A program made the position numbers and the translations under genes. A stretch of 64,000 bases of DNA from Mycobacterium sp. Root135. Lineage in GTDB: Bacteria > Actinomycetota > Actinomycetes > Mycobacteriales > Mycobacteriaceae. The stretch covers positions 602,220-666,219 of the forward strand of contig NZ_LMEZ01000006.1 of the NCBI RefSeq assembly GCF_001426545.1, in the 5' to 3' direction. Position 1 is the first letter of the stretch; every line of letters begins with the position of its first letter. The notes below the pieces were generated by a model. The model had not been told where the DNA came from, did no database searches, and worked only from the letters and a program-made list of their open reading frames with translations. Below are positions 35,148 through 42,498 of this stretch, piece after piece.

Positions 35148-36107
35148 CTAGGAGCTGTGAGCGACGAAGTCCGCCACGATCCCGCCGAGTTCCTCGCCTC
35201 GCTGCTCCTGAACGAAGTGGCCCGCGCCGGCGATCGTTACGTGGTTCTGTCCGCGCGCACCGGGCACCCGCCGCTGGAACACCCCGTCCCAGCCCCTCGT
35301 CGCGGGGTCGCCGTCGGAGTAGGCGGTGAGGAACGGCTTGTGCCACTGCTCCAGCACCGCCATGGTCTCGCGCCCGATGGCGGCCCCAGGGTCGTTGCGC
35401 GTCAACGGGATCAGGGCGATCAGCTGGCGGAGGCCAGCCGTGTACGACCGGTCGGGAAAGGGTGCGTCATAGGCGGCCAGGACGTCCGCAGGCAGGGGCC
35501 CGGCCACCGCGTCGAGGAAGAAGCTTGGCACGATCTTCGGTGCACGCTGGTAGAACGCCACGTAGTCCAGCAGCGTCTCCTGCAACATCATCCGGCCGTC
35601 ACCCACCCCGTGGTGGGCCCACTCGAGTTCGCCATCCAACGCCGGATCGCACGTGTGCAGGATGGTGTTGGCGGCCACGACGCGCGCAAAGCGGCTTTCG
35701 TCGCGGGCCAACACGCTCAGGCCGAGCGGCCCGCCCCAGTCCTGGGCGACGAGGGTGACGTCGCGCAAGTCCAGCGCGGCGACGAGGCCGTGCAGCCAGT
35801 CGACGTGGCGGGCGAACGTGTAATCGGTTGGGTCGGTGAGCTTGTCGGAGCGTCCGTAGCCGATGTTGTCGGGTGCGACGACCCGCAGTCCTGCCTCGAC
35901 GAGGACCGGGATCACCTTGCGGTACAGGTAGGACCACGTGGGTTGGCCGTGCATCAGCAGCACCACGGGCCCGTCCTTGGGGCCGGCGTCCACGTAGTGC
36001 ATGCGGAGCGGGTCGAGCTTTCCGGTCTGCACCTGCACGTAATGGGGTGGGTAGGGGAACCCGGGCAGGTCGGCGAATCGGTCGTCGGGGGTTCGCAGGA
36101 CTCCCAT
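35148..36107 (-). CDS. Alpha/beta hydrolase, haloalkane dehalogenase-like (HLD-I type)
   Basis: 319-residue alpha/beta hydrolase. Oxyanion-region motif HGQPTWSYLYR (53-63), nucleophile D123 with adjacent W124 in LVAQDWGGPLG, acid candidate in AYSDGDPATRG, and catalytic H297 in AGAGHFVQEQRG. Nucleophile Asp plus Trp is characteristic of haloalkane dehalogenases of subfamily I, though the usual HGE is HGQ and the second halide-binding Trp of the cap is not evident. Dehalogenase activity is therefore uncertain; epoxide hydrolase is less likely. Its ATG lies in the second unit of a 47-bp tandem duplication. Confidence 0.8.
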   Translation of the reverse strand: MGVLRTPDDRFADLPGFPYPPHYVQVQTGKLDPLRMHYVDAGPKDGPVVLLMHGQPTWSYLYRKVIPVLVEAGLRVVAPDNIGYGRSDKLTDPTDYTFARHVDWLHGLVAALDLRDVTLVAQDWGGPLGLSVLARDESRFARVVAANTILHTCDPALDGELEWAHHGVGDGRMMLQETLLDYVAFYQRAPKIVPSFFLDAVAGPLPADVLAAYDAPFPDRSYTAGLRQLIALIPLTRNDPGAAIGRETMAVLEQWHKPFLTAYSDGDPATRGWDGVFQRRVPGARGQNHVTIAGAGHFVQEQRGEELGGIVADFVAHSS

Positions 36108-36186
36108 CAGATGGTGGTCACTTGGCCAGCTGCGGATAGCCGAAGGACCCCCACCAGATGGTGATCACTTGGCCAGCTGCGGATAG
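36093..36186. repeat. Tandem duplication, two 47-bp units across a gene junction
   Basis: Units at 36140-36186 and 36093-36139 match at 42 of 47 positions (minus-strand unit begins CTATCCGCAGCTGGCCAAGT and ends GTCCTTCGG or GTCCTGCGA). Each unit contains the last codons and stop of the SDR (YPQLAK) and the start MGVLR of the hydrolase. The SDR ends in the first unit; the hydrolase begins in the second. The first unit keeps a GTG-started remnant of the hydrolase start. Confidence 0.9.
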
Positions 36187-36866
36187 AGGGCTTCGACGCC
36201 GCCCGCGAAACCGGCGCGAACCCCACGGCTGGTGTCGTCGGCGAGCACCTCGTAGTCTCCGGCCGTGACGGCGTCGACCGCGAGGGCCGCGACGACGGCG
36301 GGATCGGACTTGGGTGCGTCGAAGATCGCCCCCATGTCGGTGTCCATCAAACCGACGTGCAGTGCGGTCACCACGATCCCGCGCTCAGCCAGTTGCAGCC
36401 GCACCGCGTTGGTCATCGACCACGCCGCCGACTTCGAGGCGCAGTAGCCGCTGTGGTCCGGGCTGCTCACCCAGGACAGCACCGACAGCACGTTGAGGAT
36501 GCCGCCACCGCCGTTGGCCTCGATCACCGGGGCGAACGCCCGAACCATCGACAGCGTGCCGAAGTAGTTGGTCTCCATCTCACGGCGTGCACCGTCGAGA
36601 TCGCCGGTCAGGAGGTTCACGTCCGCCGCGATGCCGGCGTTGTTGACCAGCAGAGTCACGTCGCCAGCGCGCTGTGCCGCGTCGGCCACCGCGGCCGGAT
36701 CGGTGACGTCGACGGCAAGGGGAATGGCCCCGTCGACGTCGACCGAATCCGGATTGCGCGCCGCGGCATACACCTTGGCGCCACGCGCGAGCAGTTCGAG
36801 GGCGAAGTGTCGACCGAGCCCACGGTTGGCACCGGTGACGAGTGCAACGGAGGCAGAGATGTCCAT
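36165..36866 (-). CDS. Short-chain dehydrogenase/reductase
   Basis: 233-residue classical SDR: cofactor motif VTGANRGLGRHFA (TGxxxGxG), NNAG in LLVNNAGIAAD, catalytic Ser in NVLSVLSWVSS and YxxxK in YCASKSA. NADP preference is suggested by the basic residue after the glycine motif. Substrate unknown. The ATG at 36866 is preferred over an ATG five codons upstream at 36881 by fit to the family start. Lies 47 bp downstream side of the PEP-synthase-like gene and upstream of the hydrolase, same strand, probably one transcription unit with the genes down from 41385. Confidence 0.9.
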   Translation of the reverse strand: MDISASVALVTGANRGLGRHFALELLARGAKVYAAARNPDSVDVDGAIPLAVDVTDPAAVADAAQRAGDVTLLVNNAGIAADVNLLTGDLDGARREMETNYFGTLSMVRAFAPVIEANGGGGILNVLSVLSWVSSPDHSGYCASKSAAWSMTNAVRLQLAERGIVVTALHVGLMDTDMGAIFDAPKSDPAVVAALAVDAVTAGDYEVLADDTSRGVRAGFAGGVEALYPQLAK

Positions 36867-36913
36867 CACGTCATAGTGCACCTCGGCGGCCCCCCACGTA
36901 AATGATCCCGGGA

Positions 36914-39280
36914 CTAGCTCGACTCCAGTCGGGTGACCAACCCGCGGTCGCCGTCCACCCTGACGCGATCGCCGGTCTTGAGCACCTGCGTGGCCACCAA
37001 GGTGTTGACGACGCAGGGCAATCCGTACTCTCGCGCGACGACGGCACCGTGCGAAACCGAGCTGCCGATGTCGGTGACCAGAGCGGCGATCACGGTGAAG
37101 TACGGCGTCCAGCCCACGTCGGTGACGGGGGCGACGAGGATTTCCCCGCGCTGCACGTCACGCGCATCCTGAATCGACTTCGCCACCCGGACAACGCCTT
37201 CCGCGATCCCACGGCTTGCGGGGCGACCCAGGATCTCGTCGTCGGTGATGGTGCCGGGCGCTCGAGACAGGATGGGCGCGGGCCGTCCGACGGAGACGTC
37301 GTCGAACTCCAACGCCTGCTGAAAGGCCAGCGCGTCGCGTCGCTGCCGCGCCCGGTCGACGAGCTCGGCGACGTCGCCGTCACCAACCACCCGGTGCAGC
37401 TCGGCGCGGTCGAAGAAGAAGACCAGGTCGGCGTCGGGCAGGCGCCCCGAGGCGGCCAGCACCTCCCCGAGATGGTGGTATCCGAGTTTGAGACGGTGCG
37501 CCATCAAGGCCATCTTCGACTTGGTCTCCTCGCGTCCGCGCGCGCCGCCCTGTGCCAATCGGGCGAGCAGCCGGACCGTCCGGGAGGCGGGGACGTCGCC
37601 GGGTCGTCGAGGGGGTGGCGTCACGGTGGAGTCGCGGGCCGACTGCACCATGGCCTGCATCATCGACCCGAGGCCGTCGGCGTCCTGTGCCCACGCGGGG
37701 TCTCGCATGCACAGTTCACGGTAGCCGCGGTGCCCGTGTCGACTGAGGAACTCCCGCAACGCAACTCCGCCTGGTCCCGCGTCGCTCCGCAGCCGCGTCA
37801 GAGCCTGCGCAGGCGCCGCGGCCAGGAACCACCCCGTGGCGACGTCGTCGGCCGCAACCTTCCGCACCACCTGGTGCAGCTCCTCGACCATCAACGCACT
37901 CTCCACGTCGGCCGCACCGGCCATCAGCCGGGCCGCGTCGGCCTGGCCCTCGCTCTCGTCGCGACCGTCCTTGACCGCCTGACGCACCAGGTAACTCTCC
38001 AGGACGTTCGCGCCGACCGCCGCGCGCGACGAGGACCGGACGTGGACCAGGGTGACGTGACAGTACAGCTCGACGCCCGACTCCAGTTGTCGCAGAACTT
38101 CTTCGGCATCGCGACTGGTGGGGATGGGATACGCGGCGATCTGCTGGCCGAGGCGCCGTATCGCCGGCCCGGCGGACAGCGCATGGGAGGTCAGCCTGAC
38201 GGTGTTGACCAGCTTGTCGGCGAACGGCTTTGGCGGCTTGGGTTCGAGTTCGTCGACCACCCGGCCACAGATCGACATCGAGAACTGCTCGAGGGAGTTG
38301 CCGAGGATGCCCGAACTCAGGCCCGTGCCCTCGGTCATGTTCAGGAACATGTGTCCGTAGAAGTACCCGACCTGAAGCCACGGGGTCTCGTAGCGTGGCT
38401 GCGCCCGGGCCACCACCTGGGTCATCTGCATCGCGTAGTCGATCGCGTGCCCCGACACCGACGCGGTGAGCGGGCAGAAGGCGCCCGGCATCATCTCGCC
38501 GATGTTGCAGCGCGTGTAGACGTCGGTGGCGCCGGTGACCGGGGTGTCCATCTCGTTGAGGTCACCGGGCAGGGTGGTGACCGGTCTGGCCTGCAGCCAC
38601 CACAGCTTGCCTGCCTGGTCGACCGCCCACTCCAGATCCATCGGCCGACCCCAGTGCTCCGCGGCCTGCATTGCGCCAGTGCGGATTTGGGCTACCTCGT
38701 CGTCGCTCAGCACGGAGGTCTCCCCGACGTCGCGCACCGCCTGGGCGCCGTCCGAGGTCAGTACGAGGTGGTCGGAGACGGCCGACCCGTCGACGAGCGC
38801 CTCCCCCAACCCGGCGATCGCGTCGATCACCATCAGATCGCGGCGTCCGGTCGTCGGGTCCGCGGTGAACACCACGCCTGCCGCGCGGGCGTCGACCATC
38901 CGCTGGACGACCACGTGCATCTCGACGGGCTCGGCACCGCCGTAGGCGGCGGCGCGGTCGGACCCGACCGAGCCGGCGCACCGACCGACGGCGGCGGCGA
39001 AGTCCTCGGGCGTCACGACGCCGAGCACGGTGTCGTACTGCCCGGCGAACGAGTGCTCGACGCCGTCCTCTCCGGTGGCGGACGACCGGACGGCCACCGG
39101 TGCCTGCATCCGCGCGAAGCGCTCGGTCACCTCGTCCGGAAGGGGTGACTGGGAGACGCCTGCGACGACGAAACCCGTTGGGACGGAATGTCCGAGCCGT
39201 GTCAGCTCGGCGAGTCCCCACGCCTTTCCGCCGAAGCGGTCGTCGACGACGTCGTCGAACTCGATCGTGGTGGTGTGCAT
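36914..39280 (-). CDS. PEP synthase / rifampin phosphotransferase-like enzyme
   Basis: 788-residue three-domain phosphotransferase. The ATP-grasp domain (about 1-235) shows GGKAWGLAELTRLG (K19), VAVRSSATGEDGVEHSFAGQ and DLEWAVDQAGKLWWLQARPV (E, Q, RP). The middle about 250-690 is substrate-specific and not recognised. The C-terminal swivelling domain carries H744 in GSSVSHGAVVAREYGLPCVV, the phospho-His site. Order and length resemble Rph (ATP + substrate + water to AMP + Pi + phosphorylated substrate) more than PEP synthase, which has an extra PEP-binding barrel. Substrate unknown. Follows the LLM gene by 3 bp. Confidence 0.8.
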   Translation of the reverse strand: MHTTTIEFDDVVDDRFGGKAWGLAELTRLGHSVPTGFVVAGVSQSPLPDEVTERFARMQAPVAVRSSATGEDGVEHSFAGQYDTVLGVVTPEDFAAAVGRCAGSVGSDRAAAYGGAEPVEMHVVVQRMVDARAAGVVFTADPTTGRRDLMVIDAIAGLGEALVDGSAVSDHLVLTSDGAQAVRDVGETSVLSDDEVAQIRTGAMQAAEHWGRPMDLEWAVDQAGKLWWLQARPVTTLPGDLNEMDTPVTGATDVYTRCNIGEMMPGAFCPLTASVSGHAIDYAMQMTQVVARAQPRYETPWLQVGYFYGHMFLNMTEGTGLSSGILGNSLEQFSMSICGRVVDELEPKPPKPFADKLVNTVRLTSHALSAGPAIRRLGQQIAAYPIPTSRDAEEVLRQLESGVELYCHVTLVHVRSSSRAAVGANVLESYLVRQAVKDGRDESEGQADAARLMAGAADVESALMVEELHQVVRKVAADDVATGWFLAAAPAQALTRLRSDAGPGGVALREFLSRHGHRGYRELCMRDPAWAQDADGLGSMMQAMVQSARDSTVTPPPRRPGDVPASRTVRLLARLAQGGARGREETKSKMALMAHRLKLGYHHLGEVLAASGRLPDADLVFFFDRAELHRVVGDGDVAELVDRARQRRDALAFQQALEFDDVSVGRPAPILSRAPGTITDDEILGRPASRGIAEGVVRVAKSIQDARDVQRGEILVAPVTDVGWTPYFTVIAALVTDIGSSVSHGAVVAREYGLPCVVNTLVATQVLKTGDRVRVDGDRGLVTRLESS

Positions 39281-39283
39281 TCG

Positions 39284-40261
39284 TCAGACCAGCGCGTCGA
39301 TGATCTCGGCCAGCGACTCCACGGCGATGGGTCCGGGTTGGTACAGGCAGATGCGGTCGGAGATGCCGTCGACCCGGTCCCTGATGTGCGCGGCCACCTC
39401 CGCCGGGGTGCCGCAGGCGGCGATGGTGTGCAGTACCTCGTCGTCGATCAGCGTGGACATCTCCTGCCACCGGCCCTGCTTGGACATGGCGTTGAGCTCG
39501 GGTTGAAGGTCGCCCCAGCCGTGCGCGTCGAGCACCGGCCGGTAGGCGGGCGTGGAACCGTAGAACGCCAACAGCATTCGCGTCGACGAGTGGTCCTCCC
39601 CGACTGACACGATGATCTCGGGTACCACCGCGAGGTCCTCGGCGCTTCGTCCCGCCGCGGCCAGCCCCTCACGGACGGCGGGCATGGTCCTCTCGTGCAG
39701 GTACTTCTTGGAGCCGAACGGCATTACCAGTAGGCCGTCGGCCACTTCGGCCGTCGCACGGGTCATCCGGGGACCCAGTGCGCCGAGGTAGATCGGCGGC
39801 GGCCCGTACGGGTTGGGGCCGGGGTTGAAGGTCGGCGTCATCAGGGTGTGCCGGAAGTACTCGCCGCGGAAGTCGAGCCGCTCGCCGTCGTTCCAGGTGG
39901 CGAAGATGGCCCGCAGCGCGCCGACCATCTCCTTGATCCGGGCCACCGGGTGGTCGAACTCGGCGCCGTACCGCTTCTCGACCTGCGCGCGGATCTGGGT
40001 GCCGAGTCCGAGGATGAAGCGCCCCTCGGAGATCTCCTGGAGGTCGTTGGCCTGGTGCGCCAGCTGAATCGGATTGCGGGGCAATGCGATCGCCACGTTG
40101 GTCATCAGGTCCAGGCCCTTGACCGTCGACGCCAACACCAGTGGGGTGAAGACTTCGCGCGGGCCCTCGAAGGTGAACACTCCGGAGGCTCCGGCCTCCC
40201 GCAGCAGTGCCGCTCGTTCGACGGCGTCGGTCGGACTGAACAGCGCGGTCATGACCTTCAT
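39284..40261 (-). CDS. LLM-class F420-dependent oxidoreductase
   Basis: 325-residue luciferase-like monooxygenase-fold protein. LLREAGASGVFTFEGPREVF, VKGLDLMTNVAIALPRNPIQ, LAHQANDLQEISEGRFILGLG and YGPPPIYLGALGPRMTR match the TIGR03617-type mycobacterial F420-dependent family. F420 versus FMN cannot be distinguished by eye, but context in a mycobacterium favours F420. ATGA overlap with the upstream hypothetical gene indicates coupling. Probable hydride transfer to an unsaturated or keto group of a lipid or steroid-like compound; not provable here. Confidence 0.85.
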   Translation of the reverse strand: MKVMTALFSPTDAVERAALLREAGASGVFTFEGPREVFTPLVLASTVKGLDLMTNVAIALPRNPIQLAHQANDLQEISEGRFILGLGTQIRAQVEKRYGAEFDHPVARIKEMVGALRAIFATWNDGERLDFRGEYFRHTLMTPTFNPGPNPYGPPPIYLGALGPRMTRATAEVADGLLVMPFGSKKYLHERTMPAVREGLAAAGRSAEDLAVVPEIIVSVGEDHSSTRMLLAFYGSTPAYRPVLDAHGWGDLQPELNAMSKQGRWQEMSTLIDDEVLHTIAACGTPAEVAAHIRDRVDGISDRICLYQPGPIAVESLAEIIDALV

Positions 40262-41385
40262 GCCGTGACCCCGGCCTGGACGTCGGTCCAGTCGTGGAAG
40301 CCCGACGGGTGGTGCGGGCCGATGACGGCGTGCTCGAAGAGCCCGACGCCCTCGTGCGTGCTGCCGTCGGGCTCGGTGCAGACCGCTCGGCCGACGTGGT
40401 CGATCAGACTGAAGGGGGCTCGCGCCATGACCTCTGGATCGGTCAGGTCGTAGGAGACGCGCTCTGCGGACGGACCGCCCATCCAGGTGCCGTGTGCCCA
40501 GGAAGAGTCCCCGCCGTAGCCGGAGCCAAAGGCGATGGGCGCGAACAGCTTCGACTCGACGTCGAGCTGAAGTCTGCCTCCTGACCGCGTCATCATCTCG
40601 ACGTGTGCTCCCGAGGGAATCCGGGTGCCCGGCGCGTAGTGGACGTTCGCGCGGACGCCGTCGAGCTGTTCGACCCTGCCGTCGGCCCAGCGTCGGGTGC
40701 AGTCGTACAGGCTGCGGTGGCCGTCGGGATCCTCCTGGATGATCAGGAAGATCTGGTAGTCGTCGAAGGCGAGCGGCAGGTAGAGCCACCACATTCCACT
40801 GAATGCGGTGTCGGGCCGGCCTGCGGGTTCGGCCTCGCCGACGGGCCGGATGCCCCAGGACCGGTCGCGGTTGCCCACCGAGTTGGCGGAGTCGACCTGC
40901 AGACGGTCGCCGTCGACGTCGATCCACCCCTCCCACGTGCCGAGTTGGGCAAACCGACAGGCCTGCAGGGTGACTCGCCGATCGGTGTGCATGTGATGCG
41001 GGTGCTCCAGGGCGGCGGGGAACCTGCCCGTCCACCGCAGGTCGACCGCGACGCCCTCGGTCTCGGCGACGGTCAGGTGCAGCTCCTGAAGCGGTTCGAC
41101 GACGTCGAGACGGTAGCCGTTGACGTTCTGGTGCATGCGGTCGTCGTCGATCGCGTCGCTGAAGCGGACGGCCGTCTGGGTGTCGCCGCGACGGATCAGT
41201 ACGTAGGCGTCCTTGACTCCGAGCCGGGGGTAGTAGCCGATGCCGGTCAGCATCATGAAGCGGCCGTCGCGCTCGAGCACGTTGAAGTAGGAGCGATCGT
41301 AGAAGTTGCGGTCCGAGGTGGCCGGGGCGCTGATGGGCACCGCCGCCTGGTGGATTGGGTACTCGTCGAGCGGGCTCAGGAACAC
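40258..41385 (-). CDS. Conserved protein of unknown function, beta-rich
   Basis: 375 residues, no signal or membrane segment. Segments such as RNFYDRSYFNVLERDGRFMM, IRRGDTQTAVRFSDA, DSANSVGNRDRSWGIRP and GSGYGGDSSWAHGTWMGG suggest a two-lobed beta-sandwich/lipocalin-like fold of the CrtC/AttH or DUF7064/7065 kind often found in actinobacterial terpenoid or steroid clusters; I cannot name the family with confidence. First gene of the 41385-35148 minus-strand group and divergent from a TetR regulator across 40 bp. Confidence 0.7.
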   Translation of the reverse strand: MFLSPLDEYPIHQAAVPISAPATSDRNFYDRSYFNVLERDGRFMMLTGIGYYPRLGVKDAYVLIRRGDTQTAVRFSDAIDDDRMHQNVNGYRLDVVEPLQELHLTVAETEGVAVDLRWTGRFPAALEHPHHMHTDRRVTLQACRFAQLGTWEGWIDVDGDRLQVDSANSVGNRDRSWGIRPVGEAEPAGRPDTAFSGMWWLYLPLAFDDYQIFLIIQEDPDGHRSLYDCTRRWADGRVEQLDGVRANVHYAPGTRIPSGAHVEMMTRSGGRLQLDVESKLFAPIAFGSGYGGDSSWAHGTWMGGPSAERVSYDLTDPEVMARAPFSLIDHVGRAVCTEPDGSTHEGVGLFEHAVIGPHHPSGFHDWTDVQAGVTA

Positions 41386-41390
41386 GTGAC

Positions 41391-41422
41391 TCCAATAACG
41401 ATACGATGCGGGTTATATTGGA
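41391..41422. promoter_or_regulatory. Candidate TetR operator
   Basis: Perfect 7-bp inverted repeat TCCAATA / TATTGGA with an 18-nt spacer, filling the 40-bp gap between the divergent genes starting at 41385 and 41426. It would overlap both promoters. Confidence 0.5.
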
Positions 41423-41425
41423 ATC

Positions 41426-42043
41426 ATGAGAACAGATCGGCCCGAGGATGACAAGGACTCGGTCCGGTCGTCCGCGGGTCGACCGCGCGACGGCAGAATC
41501 GACGCCGCAATCATCGAGGCCACCCGCGACCTGCTGCTCGAGACGGGCTATTCCGCGCTCTCCCTGTCGGCAATCGCGGCCAGGGCGGGCACCACCACCG
41601 CGGCCATCTACCGCCGCTGGTCGGGCAAGGCCCAACTCGTCCACGAAGCGATCCTGCCCGCCGAGGTGATGGCCATGCCGAGTGCATCCGGTGACGCCGA
41701 AGGAGACGTCAGGGCACTCGTGGAGGCGACCCGCACCATGTTCGACCGCCCGGAGGTCCGGATCGCGCTACCGGCGTTGATCGCCGACACCGTGGCCGAC
41801 CAGGACGTACACGGCGCGATGATCTCGCGATTCGCCGGCAGCCTCGCCACGTTCCGGACCAGGATCGACCAACCCGACCCGTCCGGCGACCTGCCCCTGC
41901 TCGCCGAAGTCGTGGTGGGCAGCGCCATCTTCCGCATCCTCGTACGTCACGACGCCCCGCTGGACGCCGCGTGGGTGGACGACCTCACCGCCCTGATCAG
42001 CTCCGGCTGGACCGCCACGAAGCGCGGGTCCCCGGCTCGGTAA
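41426..42043 (+). CDS. TetR-family transcriptional regulator
   Basis: 205-residue TetR. The N-terminal HTH at about 25-70 reads IIEATRDLLLETGYSALSLS then AIAARAGTTTAAIYRRWSGK; the C-terminal ligand domain (about 80-195) has the TetR_C_16-like layout. Divergent from the unknown/LLM/Rph-like/SDR/hydrolase group, of which it is the obvious candidate regulator through the dyad at 41391-41422. ATG at 41426; no ribosome site, so it may be leaderless or near-leaderless. Confidence 0.9.
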   Translation: MRTDRPEDDKDSVRSSAGRPRDGRIDAAIIEATRDLLLETGYSALSLSAIAARAGTTTAAIYRRWSGKAQLVHEAILPAEVMAMPSASGDAEGDVRALVEATRTMFDRPEVRIALPALIADTVADQDVHGAMISRFAGSLATFRTRIDQPDPSGDLPLLAEVVVGSAIFRILVRHDAPLDAAWVDDLTALISSGWTATKRGSPAR

Positions 42044-42498
42044 CGGCAAACTTCTGCGCCCCATCACTTTTTGATCACCGTGCGGCGCGGCGCGGCGCCA
42101 CGCGGCCACGCGACGTCGACCATGGGCTCGCGACGATGACGTCGCCCGACCCCGCCGAGCAGAAATCAGCCTTGATGTGACGACGACCGCAAAACACCCT
42201 GACCACCCGTCTTGGGCGTCTCGAGGTGACGGAGACGCGTCGATCCGCTTGCGATCGATGCGGCAGGGGCCGACGCCGGGGTTTGGTCTGTACAGTCAGT
42301 GCGTCCAGCCGACGCCGAGGAGTTCACGCTTTCCCCGTCGTCGTCGTCCGCAATGGTCGATGATGGACAACACCGTGCTGCTCATGCGGCAATGGCGCCT
42401 AGTCCCCGCGCTACCTCTTGAAGGTGCTCGACAGAGGGACGACTGCACGACGATCGAAGAAGCATCGCCGCCAACGCGCCAGAGCCAAAGGGACTTTC
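42044..42498 (+). other. 455-bp gap upstream of the FadD gene; no convincing gene
   Basis: An open frame from about 42177 to 42506 overlaps the FadD start but its codon use and composition are not gene-like. The stretch could hold a promoter and a long leader. No strong dyads, tRNA or known riboswitch were seen. Confidence 0.4.

Noticed and set aside
39284..41644. Extended LLM oxidoreductase reading (786 aa)
   Set aside because: The extension is antisense-like noise across the next gene; the true start is ATG 40261 overlapping the upstream stop.
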